DNA from: Sisyra terminalis
Taxonomy: Eukaryota > Arthropoda > Insecta > Neuroptera > Sisyridae
Length of the DNA stretch: 64,000 nt
Reading direction: 5' to 3'
NCBI GenBank assembly: GCA_958496175.1
Contig: OY292279.1
Span: 16,616,001-16,680,000, forward strand
Part shown: positions 34,780 through 48,525 of the stretch, piece after piece
Layout of the letters: the number at the start of each line of letters is the position of its first letter
Position numbering within the stretch: position 1 is the stretch's first letter
Notes under the pieces: generated by a model
Databases searched by the model: none
What the model was told of the DNA's origin: nothing
What the model saw: only the letters and a program-made list of their open reading frames with translations
Program-made: the position numbers and the translations under genes

Positions 34780-37170
34780 CAAATTTTTTCGTACCGATTG
34801 CTTCTAAAGTTCAATAAAGACAATTATAAAAATTTAAAGTTAAAAAATATTTTCATTAATTGGATAAAAGGATTATCCGGAGGGATTAATTCTATACAAA
34901 CGATTCAAAAACTGCTGATTTAAAACAAATCTGTCAATATTATAAATGTTATTTTATCTTTTGTATTAATCACTCAGAGTCGATATTTTTACATTATATA
35001 ACAACATTTATCTTCACAACATTTATCTAAAATAAAAATGAAGTCGAGAAATCAACTGTCTTCGACATGGAACTATGAAGCCCTCTACTTTCAACTGCAG
35101 GACAAAACAGAACAAACCTTTTTAATTTAGGTAAAGTTCAATTCTACTTGTTTTTTTGGAATAAATAAATGCCTTTTGGAAAATTTCTGTGAAACACATG
35201 ACATGTGTACTTCTAGTTCTATTTGTATTGTTCTGTTTTGTCAACTAATAATTATTTTCATTGTTGAAAGTTTCACAAATTTTGCATTGATTAAGAACTT
35301 AAGGAAACAATTCCAAAGTATCAATTTTAGGGTACTTTATAAACTAAATTCGCTGCACAGTAAATATTGAACTTGAGAAGCAAGAATTGTAAAAAATATT
35401 TTCACTAAGATTGTTTTTTATCTAAAGATTGCCAAAATACCGTTTAGTATTAAAGAATATCTAAGCAAACTTCCCTTTCGTTTCGCATTAATAGTAAAGT
35501 TTTGCTCTGTAATTAACGAGGTAATCCCTCTTTATATGTGAATACATGCTTCAGTTGAAAAGTTAAATAAAGGGATAAATTAATCGCTCATTCCCCACTT
35601 TCTGATTATCCTTAAAGTAGTTGTGGAAAACCCTTCCGGAAAACCACGCTCGTTAACTCACCGATTTTTCTGGCTAAATGATTTCCATGTAAATTTAGTT
35701 GTTTTTTTGGTGACTTTTGGTGGTATATTAAGCGGTATTTGAAAAAAAAAATGGTTCTAGTCTGAGTTGTGGAAAAAAAACAAGAAATTTATATGAATTT
35801 TTTTGGGCTTCTTAATTACGAATTAAACGAACTGAGCTTTACTAAAAATTTGAGTTTTTCTTAGTTGGTAATTATTTTTTAGTTTTAAAGTAATTTCAGA
35901 ATGACACTTATACAAAAATTAGTTTAAACATTTACATAAAACTTCATTTATAAGCAGAACTTTTGACGAGTTTAATTCATTAATTAAAGTTTAACTTTAA
36001 TTGAGTTTTTTGAAGGATTAAAAATTTTCGTATGAATTTGCTACGGTTTCAGGAAAACTTGAAAAGTTTTTTTTCTGGAGAGGATATTTTTATTGTTGGA
36101 TATAAAAATTATTTAAGTAAGAAGAAATGGAAAAGAAATATTTGGATGTAAAAGTATTATTAGAATTGTAATTAATTTAATACTAAGTATATAAATATGA
36201 CATGAAATGTGAATAAACTCAAAAAATAAATAAAAGTATAATGTATTTGTCTTCTCCTTTATTAAAACTTACGAATAAGAAGTTGAAATTTCCAGCGTTC
36301 TTCACGAAATTTAAATGGTAAGTAATATAAAAGAAAAATGTGGCGTTAAAAACATGGCAATTTTTCTAAGTCGGGCTAAGTGTAAGAATTTATTAAATAT
36401 TTTCTTAAGTTTTTCATTTCGTTGATAAGCCAAACAAAACACTTCAACGGAAAATTGTTTAACACATAAAAGTCCCTAGAACTTATTACTTTGCATTTTT
36501 CTTAAGTGTGTCGCATTTTTTTCCATTGTCGTTTCCCTTCGCGAAAATTTGTCATGTGCCTTTTTTTCCGTCGGCTCGGCGTTACAAAAGGAATGGAATG
36601 ATACATGAAGAATCAGAATGAGTTCACTAAAGTCATTTAAAGTGAAACACAAACACTAAGTTTGGAGTGCTAAAACTTTTCCATCAAACTGAAAGCCGGA
36701 GGAATGTGGCATCCTGTCGAGGATGTGTGTTTGTATTCAACGATATGTCTGTATGTATAAAATATTACGTCTTTGTTATACCGAGCGAAACTACTTATTG
36801 AAGAAAGTTGACCCCAAATTTCAGAGCTTACAATAGGACTACTCATCTCGTCTCGGCTCTCTCCTATTATACTATCATTCTTCTGTAAATAATAATACAA
36901 ATACTTATTTCACATCCCTCATACACTTCCAGCATATAAACTCTTCCAACTACGCTCTTGCTTAGTGTATGTCACAAATTATTATTGTCATAAAAGTTAT
37001 TATCATTATCTGTCTTTGTAATTTCTTTCCATGTGTCCCAAAATAAAAATAATATTTTCTCTACCCACCTAATTTTACGTTGAAGTCTGCTTCATGGCTA
37101 ATACATAATTTAATACTTATCTGGTTTGTTAGTCTTCAAATTCAACCTCTTGTACTAGGTACATAACTAC
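34780..37170. other. no gene seen
   Basis: AT-rich sequence with weak frames only. About 36540-36900 has somewhat more balanced base composition, but nothing there is identified. Confidence 0.45.
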
Positions 37171-37335
37171 CAAGGTTTGTAAATTACACAGGTTGCTCCA
37201 TTAGAAAAAAAAAATGACGTCATACGAAGAATTTTGAAATTGATCAGTCTGAAGATATGTACGAATTTCTTCTGGATACGTCACGTATCCATCACGTAGC
37301 CACCATGAGGCCACCTGTGTATTTTATAAACCTTG
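37171..37335 (+). mobile_element. CAAGGTTTRTAAA MITE, copy 2
   Basis: Almost identical to 22779-22931 but with an extra CACGTATCCAT-like stretch near its right side, which copy 3 shares. Tips CAAGGTTTGTAAATTACACA and ...TTTATAAACCTTG. The flanks no longer match. Confidence 0.88.
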
Positions 37336-38864
37336 GGTATCACCAACGTTCTACTTGGCCTTATTAAAATAATTTCTCTTAATTTATTTTCGATTTTCAT
37401 ATAAATTCGTTAAAAATTAGACGAAAATTTTCGAAATAAAACGATTTTCCATAACTACCTAATTCCATCACTTAAATATTTTCACTTTCAAGAAAATTCT
37501 ATCGCAAATATTTTTGAAGCAAATTTCCAAGTCTTGAAAATTATTTTTCCAAATCAATTTTAAATAATTATAAATTTTTGGGAATCAAGCTCTTATGTCT
37601 TTTTTTGAAGCTCAAAGTTTGATCTCTAACAATACATTTTATTACTTTTAATTTTATGTATCTAACCTCATTGAATTTCTTCAAAAACTTCCGAAGACCA
37701 AACATGAATTTTCATTTCAACCACATTTCATAAATTATTCTTTTGCTCATATTTCTATCCCAGCTCCTTAAATTATTCACCCTTTTCCTTTGTGCTGAAT
37801 ATTCAAACGGATACGACAGTACAATCTTCAATTAAGCCTTCTTCACATTTTATCGCACATTTGCACCGTAATTTTAAAATTGTAATTTCAATAGATATAT
37901 TGCTTGAGGTGTATGAATAGTTTTTGATGGATAACAATTCAATTGAAAGCCTGAAATTGTGATGGATTTGATGATTAATGTTCGGTTGATTGTTGAACCG
38001 TTTTATTAAAATTAAATGGATGTTGTCTGTTCAAATTATTTCTATTATTCTGTTTGAATATTATGACAGATGAATACGTTTTGTTACGCATTTACCTGTT
38101 CATTGCGATAAGCTCCATCTTAATTAGTTCGAAATGCGGGTAAGGCAAGAATAAATGTATTTGTATATCTCTCGTAAACCAATAATAGTAATTATGTTTG
38201 TGCAAATGCGAATGGTTTCTACTCTTGTATTAATTATTAAGGGTATAATGGTGTTAGCAGATGCTGTGGTTTTGGGTTTTAGTCGTTTGAGATGCAATTT
38301 ATTTGTAGAATCTTAAATTTATTCGTGTGCGTGAATTCTGTTTATTCACATATTTAATGTGTGTATACGTTTTCTTCACGGTATATGGGGGTGACTTGCC
38401 TCTATTGGACTCTGGGGTGTCTTAAACTTCGTGTTTTGTTTTCGTTTGGATTGGATGATATTCTCATGGTTATTGTACAGTACAATGATGGTGTTGTAAT
38501 GATAACGGTTACGCGGTTCCTAACGTCCGGAATAACACGTACGTCGCATTTTTTATGAGGCTCTTCTGACGACTAAAAATTTAAGACACGAGCCAAAATG
38601 TAACCTAATTCTTTGTGAATCACGTTGCTAAATTATTTATCCACATATATAGCAGAATATAAATCAGAAATATCCTGATTTTCAAACAAGAATGCGGGGT
38701 GGAAAGTAAATAAATCAGATTTTGTTTCAGTTATAAAAATCACTATGAAGATTAACAGTAAGTACTAGTTTGATATAAATTTTCGTAATAAATAAGAAAT
38801 ACTATATTTCCCACTACATAGTCAAATATACCTTTAAGAAGTCTACATTTAGAGACACAGTTAT
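37336..38864. other. no gene seen
   Basis: AT-rich, nothing recognised. Confidence 0.45.
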
Positions 38865-39345
38865 TTTTGACGAAAAGTCTTTTTGTTTCGAATTCGAAAT
38901 ATAATGTAATATTGTTGGTTGATACATTGTTACGAAACCGAAACTGCCCTTGGTTCGAAAATCATTCTTTATATAACGATGTAACATGCGATTGAACTTT
39001 GGACGGTTTCTTCTGGCACTTTGGTGGTCGATTTCATCCCTTAAACTTGGTTTGTTTTCGGAAAAAATCAACGATAGGTTCGTAAAAATCAACGAAACCA
39101 CAGGTTTCTTTTGACGAAAAATCTTTTTGTTTCAAATTCGAAATATATTGTAATATTATTATTTGATACGTTGTAACAAAATCGAAAATGTATTTGATCC
39201 GGAAATCATCCCTTATTTAACGATGCTACATGCGATTGAAGTTTTGACAGATTATTGATTTCTTCTAGCTCTTTAATGGTCGATTTCATCCCTTAAACGT
39301 GGTGTGTTTTCGGAAAAATTTGCACAGCATATACGGATAGACTTA
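38865..39345. repeat. tandem duplication, two ~240-bp units
   Basis: Unit 1 (about 38865-39105) and unit 2 (about 39106-39345) share in order TTTTGACGAAAARTCTTTTT, CATGCGATTGAA, GGTCGATTTCATCCCTTAAA and GTTTTCGGAAAAA. They differ at roughly one base in six, so the duplication is old. The unit was not found elsewhere in the window. Confidence 0.8.
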
Positions 39346-41528
39346 TACTTTTGATTGGCATCCTAAAAAACGAAATCAAAAATTTGACTGTCTGGCCTTA
39401 TCTCCTTATCTTGAAATTTGAGCCCTATATTCAAGCCGAAATTATGAGGTTTGAAAATACGTCGAAAATCCCCCTACGTTGACCCCCCTTATAATGCCTG
39501 TGTATATATTCTGTAAATAAATAAATTGAAATTAATTTTTAGTATTTTTTATAATATTTTCTTCCTTATTTTATTTATCTAGATAATATTTATGGTTTGT
39601 TATTATAGAATTTCCAGATTCCTCTACATAATGATACCAATTTATGAAATCAAAAATTGTCTTTCGATTAGTAAGGTCAACTACTAAAAATAATCTAATA
39701 TGATTAGTTTTGTCCTTTTTATTTTTTCCTAAGATTCTGAGTTAATTTTTTTTAAAAGAAATTTTTGTAATAGTTGAAAATCACCTTCCTTTGCAACTTG
39801 CAGCATCCTTTACTGATTTTCCTGTAATTAAATTTTAAAATATACATCTTTTTTAATCAAGTTTTGAGAAAAACTACTATATCATTGAAAATAGTGATTT
39901 TAGTGAGAAAAAAGCGATTAAAAAACTTCTTTACAATCCACAGGATCCTTCACTGTACCTGTTGAAGTGAAATTCTTCTATTGAACCTTCTAATTTAGTA
40001 AAAATATTTGCGTATATAAAAACAACGGTGTGTTAAAAAATTTTAAACAAAAATGAATTTTGAGCATTTCTAGACATAGATGCATTTCCTATTAGAAATA
40101 CTGGAATATTAGTCGCTGATTTGACGAATTTATATATCTAAGATAAGATGAATAAAAATATTGCTACTTATTTCTTAAAATAATCGAGGTATTCTACCCT
40201 TTAGAATTGACTTTAGCAGTATACCTAAAATCACCTAAATATCAATATTTGTAAACATAAAGTTTCATGGCCATGAAAGTACAAGTGCCAGGAAATGGCA
40301 CTATAAGGAACCCACTGACCTATTGTGTAAAGAAGTACTTATGGGAATCTATAAAACAAGAACAAAATTATTTTTCATCTTCGTCTTTTCCCCCAACGGA
40401 AATTGACTTACTGGTTGTTAAATACTGCCTATTTGTAAAAAAGTATAAAAAATAATTTTAATATCTATCTATTGAAGGATATAACCACTATCCTTTACTT
40501 TTCCCGGAAAAGTACAAAACAAATACTCTGTTACTTCTCAAGTTTTAGCTTCATAATATAAATTTTTCAGGCAAAATTATGAGACTGACTTAAACCTCAA
40601 TCACTTTTCAACCAATTATCGAATTTGTAACATTCATTGCTGCACAAATACGACGGATAATTTCCCAACAATCTTCTCTTGATAATAAATAATCTTTTTT
40701 ATAATCTCCAAAAGGTAATTATTCACCAGAAAATATGATGAAACACGATATGTTGATTTATATTTAAAATACCTCAAATTTTAGGATGAATAAAATGTAG
40801 AAATATAATGGGTATAAAAGAAATGAAGGAATATGGTTCTTTGAAAAGGAGTTCAAAGAAATAAATTCAAGAGAGGAATTTCAACGTGGAATTAAGAAAC
40901 CATTAGCATACGAAATTATGTTGAAAAGTTTAAATAAAATTCATAATGAGATTTATCGAATGATTTTTACTGTCAAGAATTTAAGACCTGAACACTTCTT
41001 CGTAAAATTGTAAAGAAAAACAATCAATATGTAGACTTAACAATGGTTAAATATCATCTTATTTTCATTGTATTAATATTGAAGTATTTACTTAGTATGA
41101 AAATATATTATTAACCAAAATACCAAAACCAATTATATTTAAACGTAATCTAAAGGAAGTAAAGTATTTACTAATATTTTTTTCTTGATATTTTTAATGA
41201 GGTTTTATTGACCACCAAACCTTTGGCGTTGTTTGTATCCCGTAAGACTTTTGAACAATTGTGATAGTGGTATAACCATCAAAAAAGGATAAAGGTTAAA
41301 AATATATAATGTCAGGTTTCTTTGTAATGCCTGTAAAATATAATTCCTGCTAAAGGTTATAAAATGCATTAATATACAGACAATAATATATAAACAATAA
41401 TTATTAATTTTGATAATGATTTTCAGGAAATGAAACATTTTACAGATTTTTTGATTTATTTTTTAAAATGCTTTTAAGAGCTTTATTTTTTAAGGTATCT
41501 TTAAAGGAACCATTCAAATCAAAACTAT
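39346..41528. other. no gene seen
   Basis: AT-rich. The frame 40267-40455 has no family features. Confidence 0.45.
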
Positions 41529-41591
41529 GGTTGAAATTTATCAAAACAAAAGTTTTGATTTCAAAAAATTATGTTTTGATAAATTTCAACC
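41529..41591. repeat. perfect 20-bp inverted repeat
   Basis: GGTTGAAATTTATCAAAACA (41529-41548) and its exact inverse TGTTTTGATAAATTTCAACC (41572-41591), 23 bases apart. Confidence 0.85.
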
Positions 41592-44500
41592 CTATATTGG
41601 GTAAAAATGCTTCCTTGAAGATACTTGAAGATTCCTTGAAGGTTTTCAATTCGGTTTTTGGATTTTCTGTTTATATAATAGACCAAATTATTAAAGTCAG
41701 GAAAAAACAATAGCACCGAGAATAGAAGGCTAAAAAGACCCTCAATTTTGGAACTAACGGACCGATTCAAATAAAAACTTATTGATAAAAAGTAAATCAA
41801 ATTAAATAATTTAATTAATCAAAAGTGGATAAAACTAATTCTAGTGAAAAAGAACAAATAATTAATAAATAAATATTGAGTTGTGTTGGTGGACACAACC
41901 AATTCAAGAGCAGGACAAGACGAAAAATTGCAATTATTGCCAAGAGGCAGATTGTGTAAATTGATTGGAAAAAAAAAATGAAAAATTTAAATTTTTGGCA
42001 ACAAAAAATTTTCATTTTGAAGAGCAAATAATTGCCCAAAAACGATAGGAGCAGTATATGGATCTTCTGTGACGTCACAGTTCATATATTGAAGTCAAAA
42101 TATAAACAGGTCATTGAACGGTTATCAAATTACGATAATATATTACACAATATTTCTAAAAACTACCCTCAATTTTCTTTTCAACGGATTAAAGGTTACT
42201 TGTGCTTAATGTATGTAAAAACTAAGTTTTTTAATAATAATTTCAATACTGAGTTCTTTAATTTAACCGCATTACCGCTATAACCGCAATTTGAAGTTAG
42301 ATCCAAAGAATAATTTTCTACTGATTTAAAAAATATTGTTTAGGCTGGAAAATGAGGAAAATTATTTTAATTTTTTAGTAAACATATTTCATTGTATATT
42401 GATTTAAAATCAGTTTCAAAAATTGGCATTTTTCATTTAATGTTTTTTTTCGGGTTTTTAAATGAATATTTCTTAGATTTAATCAAATAAAGTAAAAAAT
42501 AAATTGCTACATTCTGTTTTGGTAATTGTTTAAAACATATTTATAACATTTTTAAATTATTTTAAGGAGATGTGTTAAGGTCTATTATTTCATAAGAAAA
42601 AAGGCTTGAATTCTAAGACCTTGGTAATTTGGGTTATTTTTAGGGGAAAGTTGTACCAAAAGACTGAACCGATTTTATCTAAAACAAGAATTCTTAGGCT
42701 TTATTTCTTTAGAGTTTTATTTTGTTTTAATCTCTTTAACTCCATCTTGTTATTATTTTTATTTAAAATTCATCGTTTTTATGGGGAGTTCCAAATATCT
42801 CCAGCTCTGCGATTTATGAACGGATTATGATAGAAGAAGCATAAATAGATCGAAAATCAAGAGTACCAAAATGCGAACTTTCGCTTTGTTTTAAAAAAAA
42901 TAAGTTTTTAGTTGAAAAATTTCAGTGGAAAAAAATAGTTTTGCGTTTGGGCAATCGATGAAATTTTGCGTAATTTATAGTTTATAAAGAGTGCTAATAA
43001 AAATATTTTTTATTTTTTTATTTATTTATTCTTTTACTTCTGGTGGAATTTCTATAGAGGTGCGTTACACCTGCTTATAGAACCAGAAGAACTACAAAAT
43101 TTACACAAAAATAGTATAGTTAATAAAATTTATCAAATCAATAATACAAACTTAAAAAAAAAATATATTACAATATTACTTAAAACTATTTTTTCTAAAA
43201 TTACGTCTTAGAGTTGGAAATCCAGTTTCCCAGCTTTTTCCCCAATATTTTTTTGGAACAAATCAGCGATTTCATGTTTTCAGGTAGCATATAAATATTA
43301 TTAATTTTGATTGGCTAATATTTTTTTTTTGTTTATTAAATATTTTCCTGATAAAAAAATTGCATCCTTTTCATAAATTTGATGAAAGTTAAACTTCAGT
43401 GTTTTCGGTAGATTAAGTTTATTTTTTTTAAGAAAAATTATTCAACTAATTTTAAACGCAAAAGCAAATTTTATGTTATTTTCGGCTACCAATTTAAGTA
43501 TCAAAGCGTGCGTTATTCTATTGGTTACAACTTAAAAACATTTTATTTTCACATTTAATTTGTCTTAATTTTTTCCAGAAGACGAAAAAATAATAAAACC
43601 AAGCTATTTGAATTTAAGTTTCAGATTTCAGTGTCAAAGTTCCGCCCACTTGTGTAAAACTAACACAAATGAATGGAAGAAGGGCAGAAATTAAAGCCTC
43701 CAAAAAAAAAAGAAAATACAAATAAACGAATGTGTGTTTTAAAATTGTTAACATCCTAATAAAATTCAGTAAGAAAAATCATTTGTTCAGGAGTAGAACA
43801 TATATGAAACACGCCTCTTGGTTTCACTTTTGAATAGAGAATCGAAAACGTTTGATTTGAATGTGAGTTAATGACTTGGTGGAACGAACGGCAATGATAA
43901 AACCGAATATATCAGTTATTACCTACCGCATTTAATACACACGAATCGTTTTCAATAGTTTAAATTTATGTTTACGATTATAAAACCCAAAATACACTTC
44001 GCCATTGTTTCTAAGAACTTTCCCATACAAACATGTGCGGATAATTTGCGGTTTGCCGAAAAACCTCTAATTAGAGAGAATGGCAATATTGTTCTAGTAG
44101 AACTAATTCTTCAAATTTAGCGAGGGAGTAAATTTGAGCAAAAAGCTCGACAATTCCGGAATTGTTATTTCAGCTGCGGAATATTTCTATAATATATTAC
44201 ATTCTATTAATAGATAATGTCTTTTTGGTTGGCAACCTTCAGGCGTAAGTCCTTCAGAAATGTGCCATTAAAACTATCCTATTTCAAAGAATTTTTGTTC
44301 TAATTTACAAGTTTAAATTGTTTTTATTACACCCTAAAAAATCAATTTTCTCAGACTCAAACCATTGAAACTTTTTTTTTTAGGCAAACCGATTTTAAAA
44401 TAATGTTGAATTTTTCCAATTTTACTTCTATATATTTAATTTAAATTTTTGCTGATACTAAACTCCATCTAAAGAATACCTGTTGTTTAATAAAAAAAAG

Positions 44501-45600
44501 CGATAATGGAGGTTGAATAAATTACTCGTAATTTAGTTAGATTGAGGAAGACTCTACATTTGTTAACCTTGTTGTCTAAATTTTATGCTTAAGTTTGAAG
44601 AATCGTTGATGTCCTTAGTTTGAAATCACTTCTCGAAATATAAATAACACTTTCAAAGGATTTCGCTGGTCTTATGTCGAATTGAATTGGTATTTCTCAT
44701 TGGCTAATATCGCCTTAATATCGACAGTGAAATCGGTTCTACGACGCAGCTCCTAAACCATTTTTTTACTCTTTAGTGTATTTTAATAAGGTTTCTAAGA
44801 AATTTTTTTTAATTTTTTCCTTGCTAGTCTTTTAATATACATACTATTTATACCAATTTTATCAATCATTGTCTCAAATTTGAACTAACTGATTGTTATC
44901 ATTTGTTTCAACTGGCATTTCGATTTCATTCATTTTCTGATTTATTCCATTTATCAGTTAAGTTTGCTGTGAATATTTCACGGGCAAATACTATAAGTTA
45001 AAAGTAACTACAATTAGTTCTGTAAACTATTCTAAGCATCTAAACTTCAACAAGCACTTAAAATTGATTCACTTTTTCATGTACCTTTGAAGGTAGGCAA
45101 AAGAAGTTTTTTTTTCAAAGTTTAATATTTATTTAAAGCGAAAATACTCGATGGTTATTGGTCATACAAAATTCAGCACGATAAAGCACAGGGAAGTAAG
45201 TTAAAAATGAGATATTAAGTTCCGTACCATAAGAACAAACTAACTACAATGTGGCCTAATAGAAGCGAGGTAAAAACCTTTAGAAACAATTGCATAAGTT
45301 TTAGGGTTAAAACTTTTTGTATTTTATGAAGTTAATGTTTTCGGAACCAAGAGCTTTTTTAATTTTATTCATTGAAATATATTCAGCTTTTTGCTGGATT
45401 TGAAGTGATCCAAAAAAAATTCATTACATAAACTAAAGTTGCTTATCGAAAAATTATTGGTTTGTGATTGAAACAAGAGTAAATTATTTTTCGAAAATGC
45501 TTTTTTTAACATTAGAAAAAGGAAGAGTAAGGGGTAAGAACTTTTAATACCGGTAATGGGTATTTTAATTTACTCCAAATTTTCTTCAGTTAGAATACAA
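41592..45600. other. no gene seen
   Basis: AT-rich. At about 43036-43095 an imperfect hairpin (ACTTCTGGTGGAATTTC...GAACCAGAAG, with AGGTG/CACCT) follows a TTTATTTATT run; this looks like the 3' end of some retroelement but cannot be assigned. Short hairpins such as GTTGTGTTGGTGGACACAAC (about 41880-41899) occur. Confidence 0.45.
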
Positions 45601-45602
45601 TA

Positions 45603-45720
45603 AAGAAGACAATTCAGCTTGCTTAAGATTGTTTTTTATTTAATATCTTTAAATATTCAAATTAGCTACGTTTTGATACGTATCGTAACTTCATCAGGCT
45701 TATTGAATCACAAAAAATAT
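45603..45720. repeat. fragment sharing ends with the 28597 element
   Basis: AAGAAGACAATTCAGCTTGC matches 28590-28610. On the minus strand 45667-45700 reads GCCTGATGAAGTTACGATAC and continues GTATCAAAACG, a diverged copy of the CTGATGAA module. Confidence 0.4.
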
Positions 45721-45799
45721 TTTAGTTTCAACTTAAATTCAATAAAATTTTTTTTTAACTTATAGTATTACTTGCCGGACTAACCGTGAAATGAGTCCC

Positions 45800-46800
45800 T
45801 AAGTTCTTCTTTTGATGGGATATAGCGTTTACTCGTTGTATAAATTTTACTTTTGGTTTTTGGTTTACATCAAGACTGACAACTCATCTATTAAATACCA
45901 TAAATGCTGGAAGAACTTCTGTAAAGCTCATTTTGAGATCCATTTGTCTAATTTTTTCGTAAGCTTTCATGATCCTTAAACAGAAAAAAAAAACCCTGGT
46001 AAGGTGCTTTTAAAGCTAAATTGCATTGCAGCCAAGGTTAAGTGTTGGATGTCAATAGTTAATGTCAGTAAATTAATTCTCAGAAGTCATCTTTAGTGAT
46101 ATCTTTTCTTAACTCATTTCGATAAAATTCTAACATTTTGTTCGTTTCTGATACATTGAGGCATGATAATTTTTCAGTACTACTCTGTATTTTCTTGAAA
46201 TCAATTGTTTTCCAATTGGCATGGAAATTTTTCAATAATCGAATAATGCCAAAGCTTTTAATTTGTTTGCCTAATTTTTTCTTCAAACACGTCTTTGAAT
46301 AGTAATTCGTAAACGCGATGGCAGCAAGTAAAAGGGAGCATTTCTTTACTTAGTTTCTGCTCAAGAAGCACAGAAGTTCCATTAATATAACCTGTACGTG
46401 AGGCAGAAGTATCACAACAAAGAATTTGCACTTTATTTTCAAGATTCCAATCAATAATGGCGTTCCAAACTGCCTATTCTCCTTCCCGAAGAGTTGTCTA
46501 ATTTTGATACAGCGATTAGTTGTTCTTTATTACCATATGAAATAACTATCACTAAAAGTTCTTCTTTTGATTTTCATGCATTTAATGCCAGGAAGAGTTT
46601 TCCATCCTAATGGACAGTTACAGTATCTGGTACTCATTTTGGGAATCGACTTTTATAACTTCTTGTGCTCTTTTTGCTTTTTCCTACGAATTCTTCGAAC
46701 AGAGAAATTCCTTAAGAGAAATTTATCATTATTAAGCCCCAGTGCCTCAATAGTTACTTCAGAAGTAAACACACAATTTTTTATATAGAACTGACACCTG
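45800..46800 (-). pseudogene. decayed transposase-like gene
   Basis: On the minus strand, pieces in shifting frames read LLVIVISYGNKEQLIAVSKL (about 46558-46499), then AVWNAIIDWNLENKVQILCC, DTSASRTGYINGTSVLLEQK and LSKEMLPFTCCHRVYELLF (about 46470-46290), then FKKIQSSTEKLSC ... RNELRKDITKDDF. The pattern D-T-(S/T)-A-S-x-T-G, (S/C)VLLEQKL, CCHRVYE and KDDF matches a repeated protein family of insect genomes, usually (I/C)CFDTTASNTG...ACRHHIxE, thought to be a transposase with an RNase H-like fold. I cannot name the superfamily. Stops, at least two frameshifts and loss of the C-terminal part show it is dead. Confidence 0.6.
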
Positions 46801-48254
46801 TCTAATACTACCACTAATTTTGGAATTATAAAATGATTCCTAGTTAAAGTTTTTTAGGTATCGAATTGTGTGCTAATAGCTGAGATGGGCAAATTTGCTT
46901 ATAATGCCATTATTTAGAATCTGGAAACAAATTTATTTGAAGTAGAATTAATTTTTTTTTTTGTAAATTTCTCAATAAATAATGCATTCGCGAATAGATT
47001 TGCGCATTCATTAACACACAAATTCATTTCACGAGTGTTACAGAACGGAACTGCCTGTCCTTATCCGTTTTAGGGAAGTTTGGAACCGGTAATTTGATGT
47101 TTTTCGTTTCCCATTATATATTTGCATTTTAGAACTGCGTAATTTCACCGACATGTTGACTGAATGAAAAAAAAAATATTTTCCTTATTAAACAAATAAG
47201 CAATAAAAATCACATCCATACGTTAACTTCTGCGTGAATTCGTATACAAGTATTGGTATGTTTTGGGACACCCTAATAAGGAATTTAACGAAAATTATAA
47301 CTCATAAGAGTACATAATGAAAAAGTTTTTCAATAGAAATTTAAAGCAACATTTTTCTAGATGAAAATTTTTCTATAGCCCATTTACAAAATTGTAAGTA
47401 TTAGATATAGACGAAATTTCAATCGATATTGTCAATTGAAATAAAAAATCAACTCAATTATTTCCAATTGCATTGATTCGATTATATAACGGTAAATGAG
47501 ATACATTTATTTGCCTTTCAAATCCAAAATGAATAAACGATTCGTTTCACCTAATTTTTTTATAAATGACCACATAAATTTTATGGGCGAAAAAAAATAT
47601 TTGAAAATTTGTTAACGTTGACTTGGTCGCGACATTAAAATTCTAATTTAAAATAAAATTGGCCTCACATATTATTTTCGAAAGTGCTTAAACGCAGCGG
47701 CACTTCACTCACCCGTGCAACAATATATTTTCGAAAGACATTTGGCCACGTGGATGATGTCGTTAACGGTAATATTTCTGTACTCCACCACCTCAATTTT
47801 ATCAATCGCATTTGGTCGGCTCGAAACCGATTTTGCAAAAACGATTAACGTAAATTGTGTGAAGAGAAAATTGGATTTTTCATTGATTACATAACGAAAT
47901 GATTTCAACAGGAGGCTGAGGCAGACACGTGGAGTGGGAAAGGAACATTCAAATAAAAAGAATTTATTGTTCAATCAATTTTAATACCACACCAATATTA
48001 TTTTTACAAAATTTCTTAGGCTGGATCGGAAAAATTGGTCAAAACAGAACAAAGCAAATATTAAACTCTATTGATTTTTAGTTAAGAATATTTTTATTGA
48101 CTAAAAAAACATTACACTTTAATTATCCGTGTAAACCTGATATAAAAATATACTGCCATATAAAAGGTTTTTATGGTATTAGACGTTTAGTCAACTTTTT
48201 ACAAAAACGATAATATTGATTTTTGACGAAAACGAAACAAAGTTATCAGAGAAA
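46801..48254. other. no gene seen
   Basis: AT-rich. 47690-47960 is slightly richer in GC and has a minus-strand open frame (47705-47974), but no motif is recognisable. Confidence 0.45.
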
Positions 48255-48525
48255 AAACACTGGTTAAGTAATCCCAAAGATCATTTACCAAGGAACTCAG
48301 GACACTAATACATGAAGATATAATGAAGAAATAAATTAACGTACAGCAATAACCAGAACAGCGACGGTAAAACTAACGAAAATTTGGGAAAGTATATCTA
48401 TCCGCAAAAATATTTGGGTAACAAAACTTTCCACGTATGAAACTTGATTCCTAAAAAAACCGGTAAGCAAAGGATTGTTTCCTTCGAACTAAGAGTATGT
48501 ACAATGCATAAATAGACGTTTATTA
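48255..48525 (+). repeat. dispersed repeat, uninterrupted copy of 12600-13790
   Basis: GGTTAAGTAATCCCAAAGA and, later, CGGTAAAACTAACGAAAATT then GGGAAAGTATATC match the two flanks of the pogo-like element at 12.7-13.6 kb in the same order. Confidence 0.6.
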
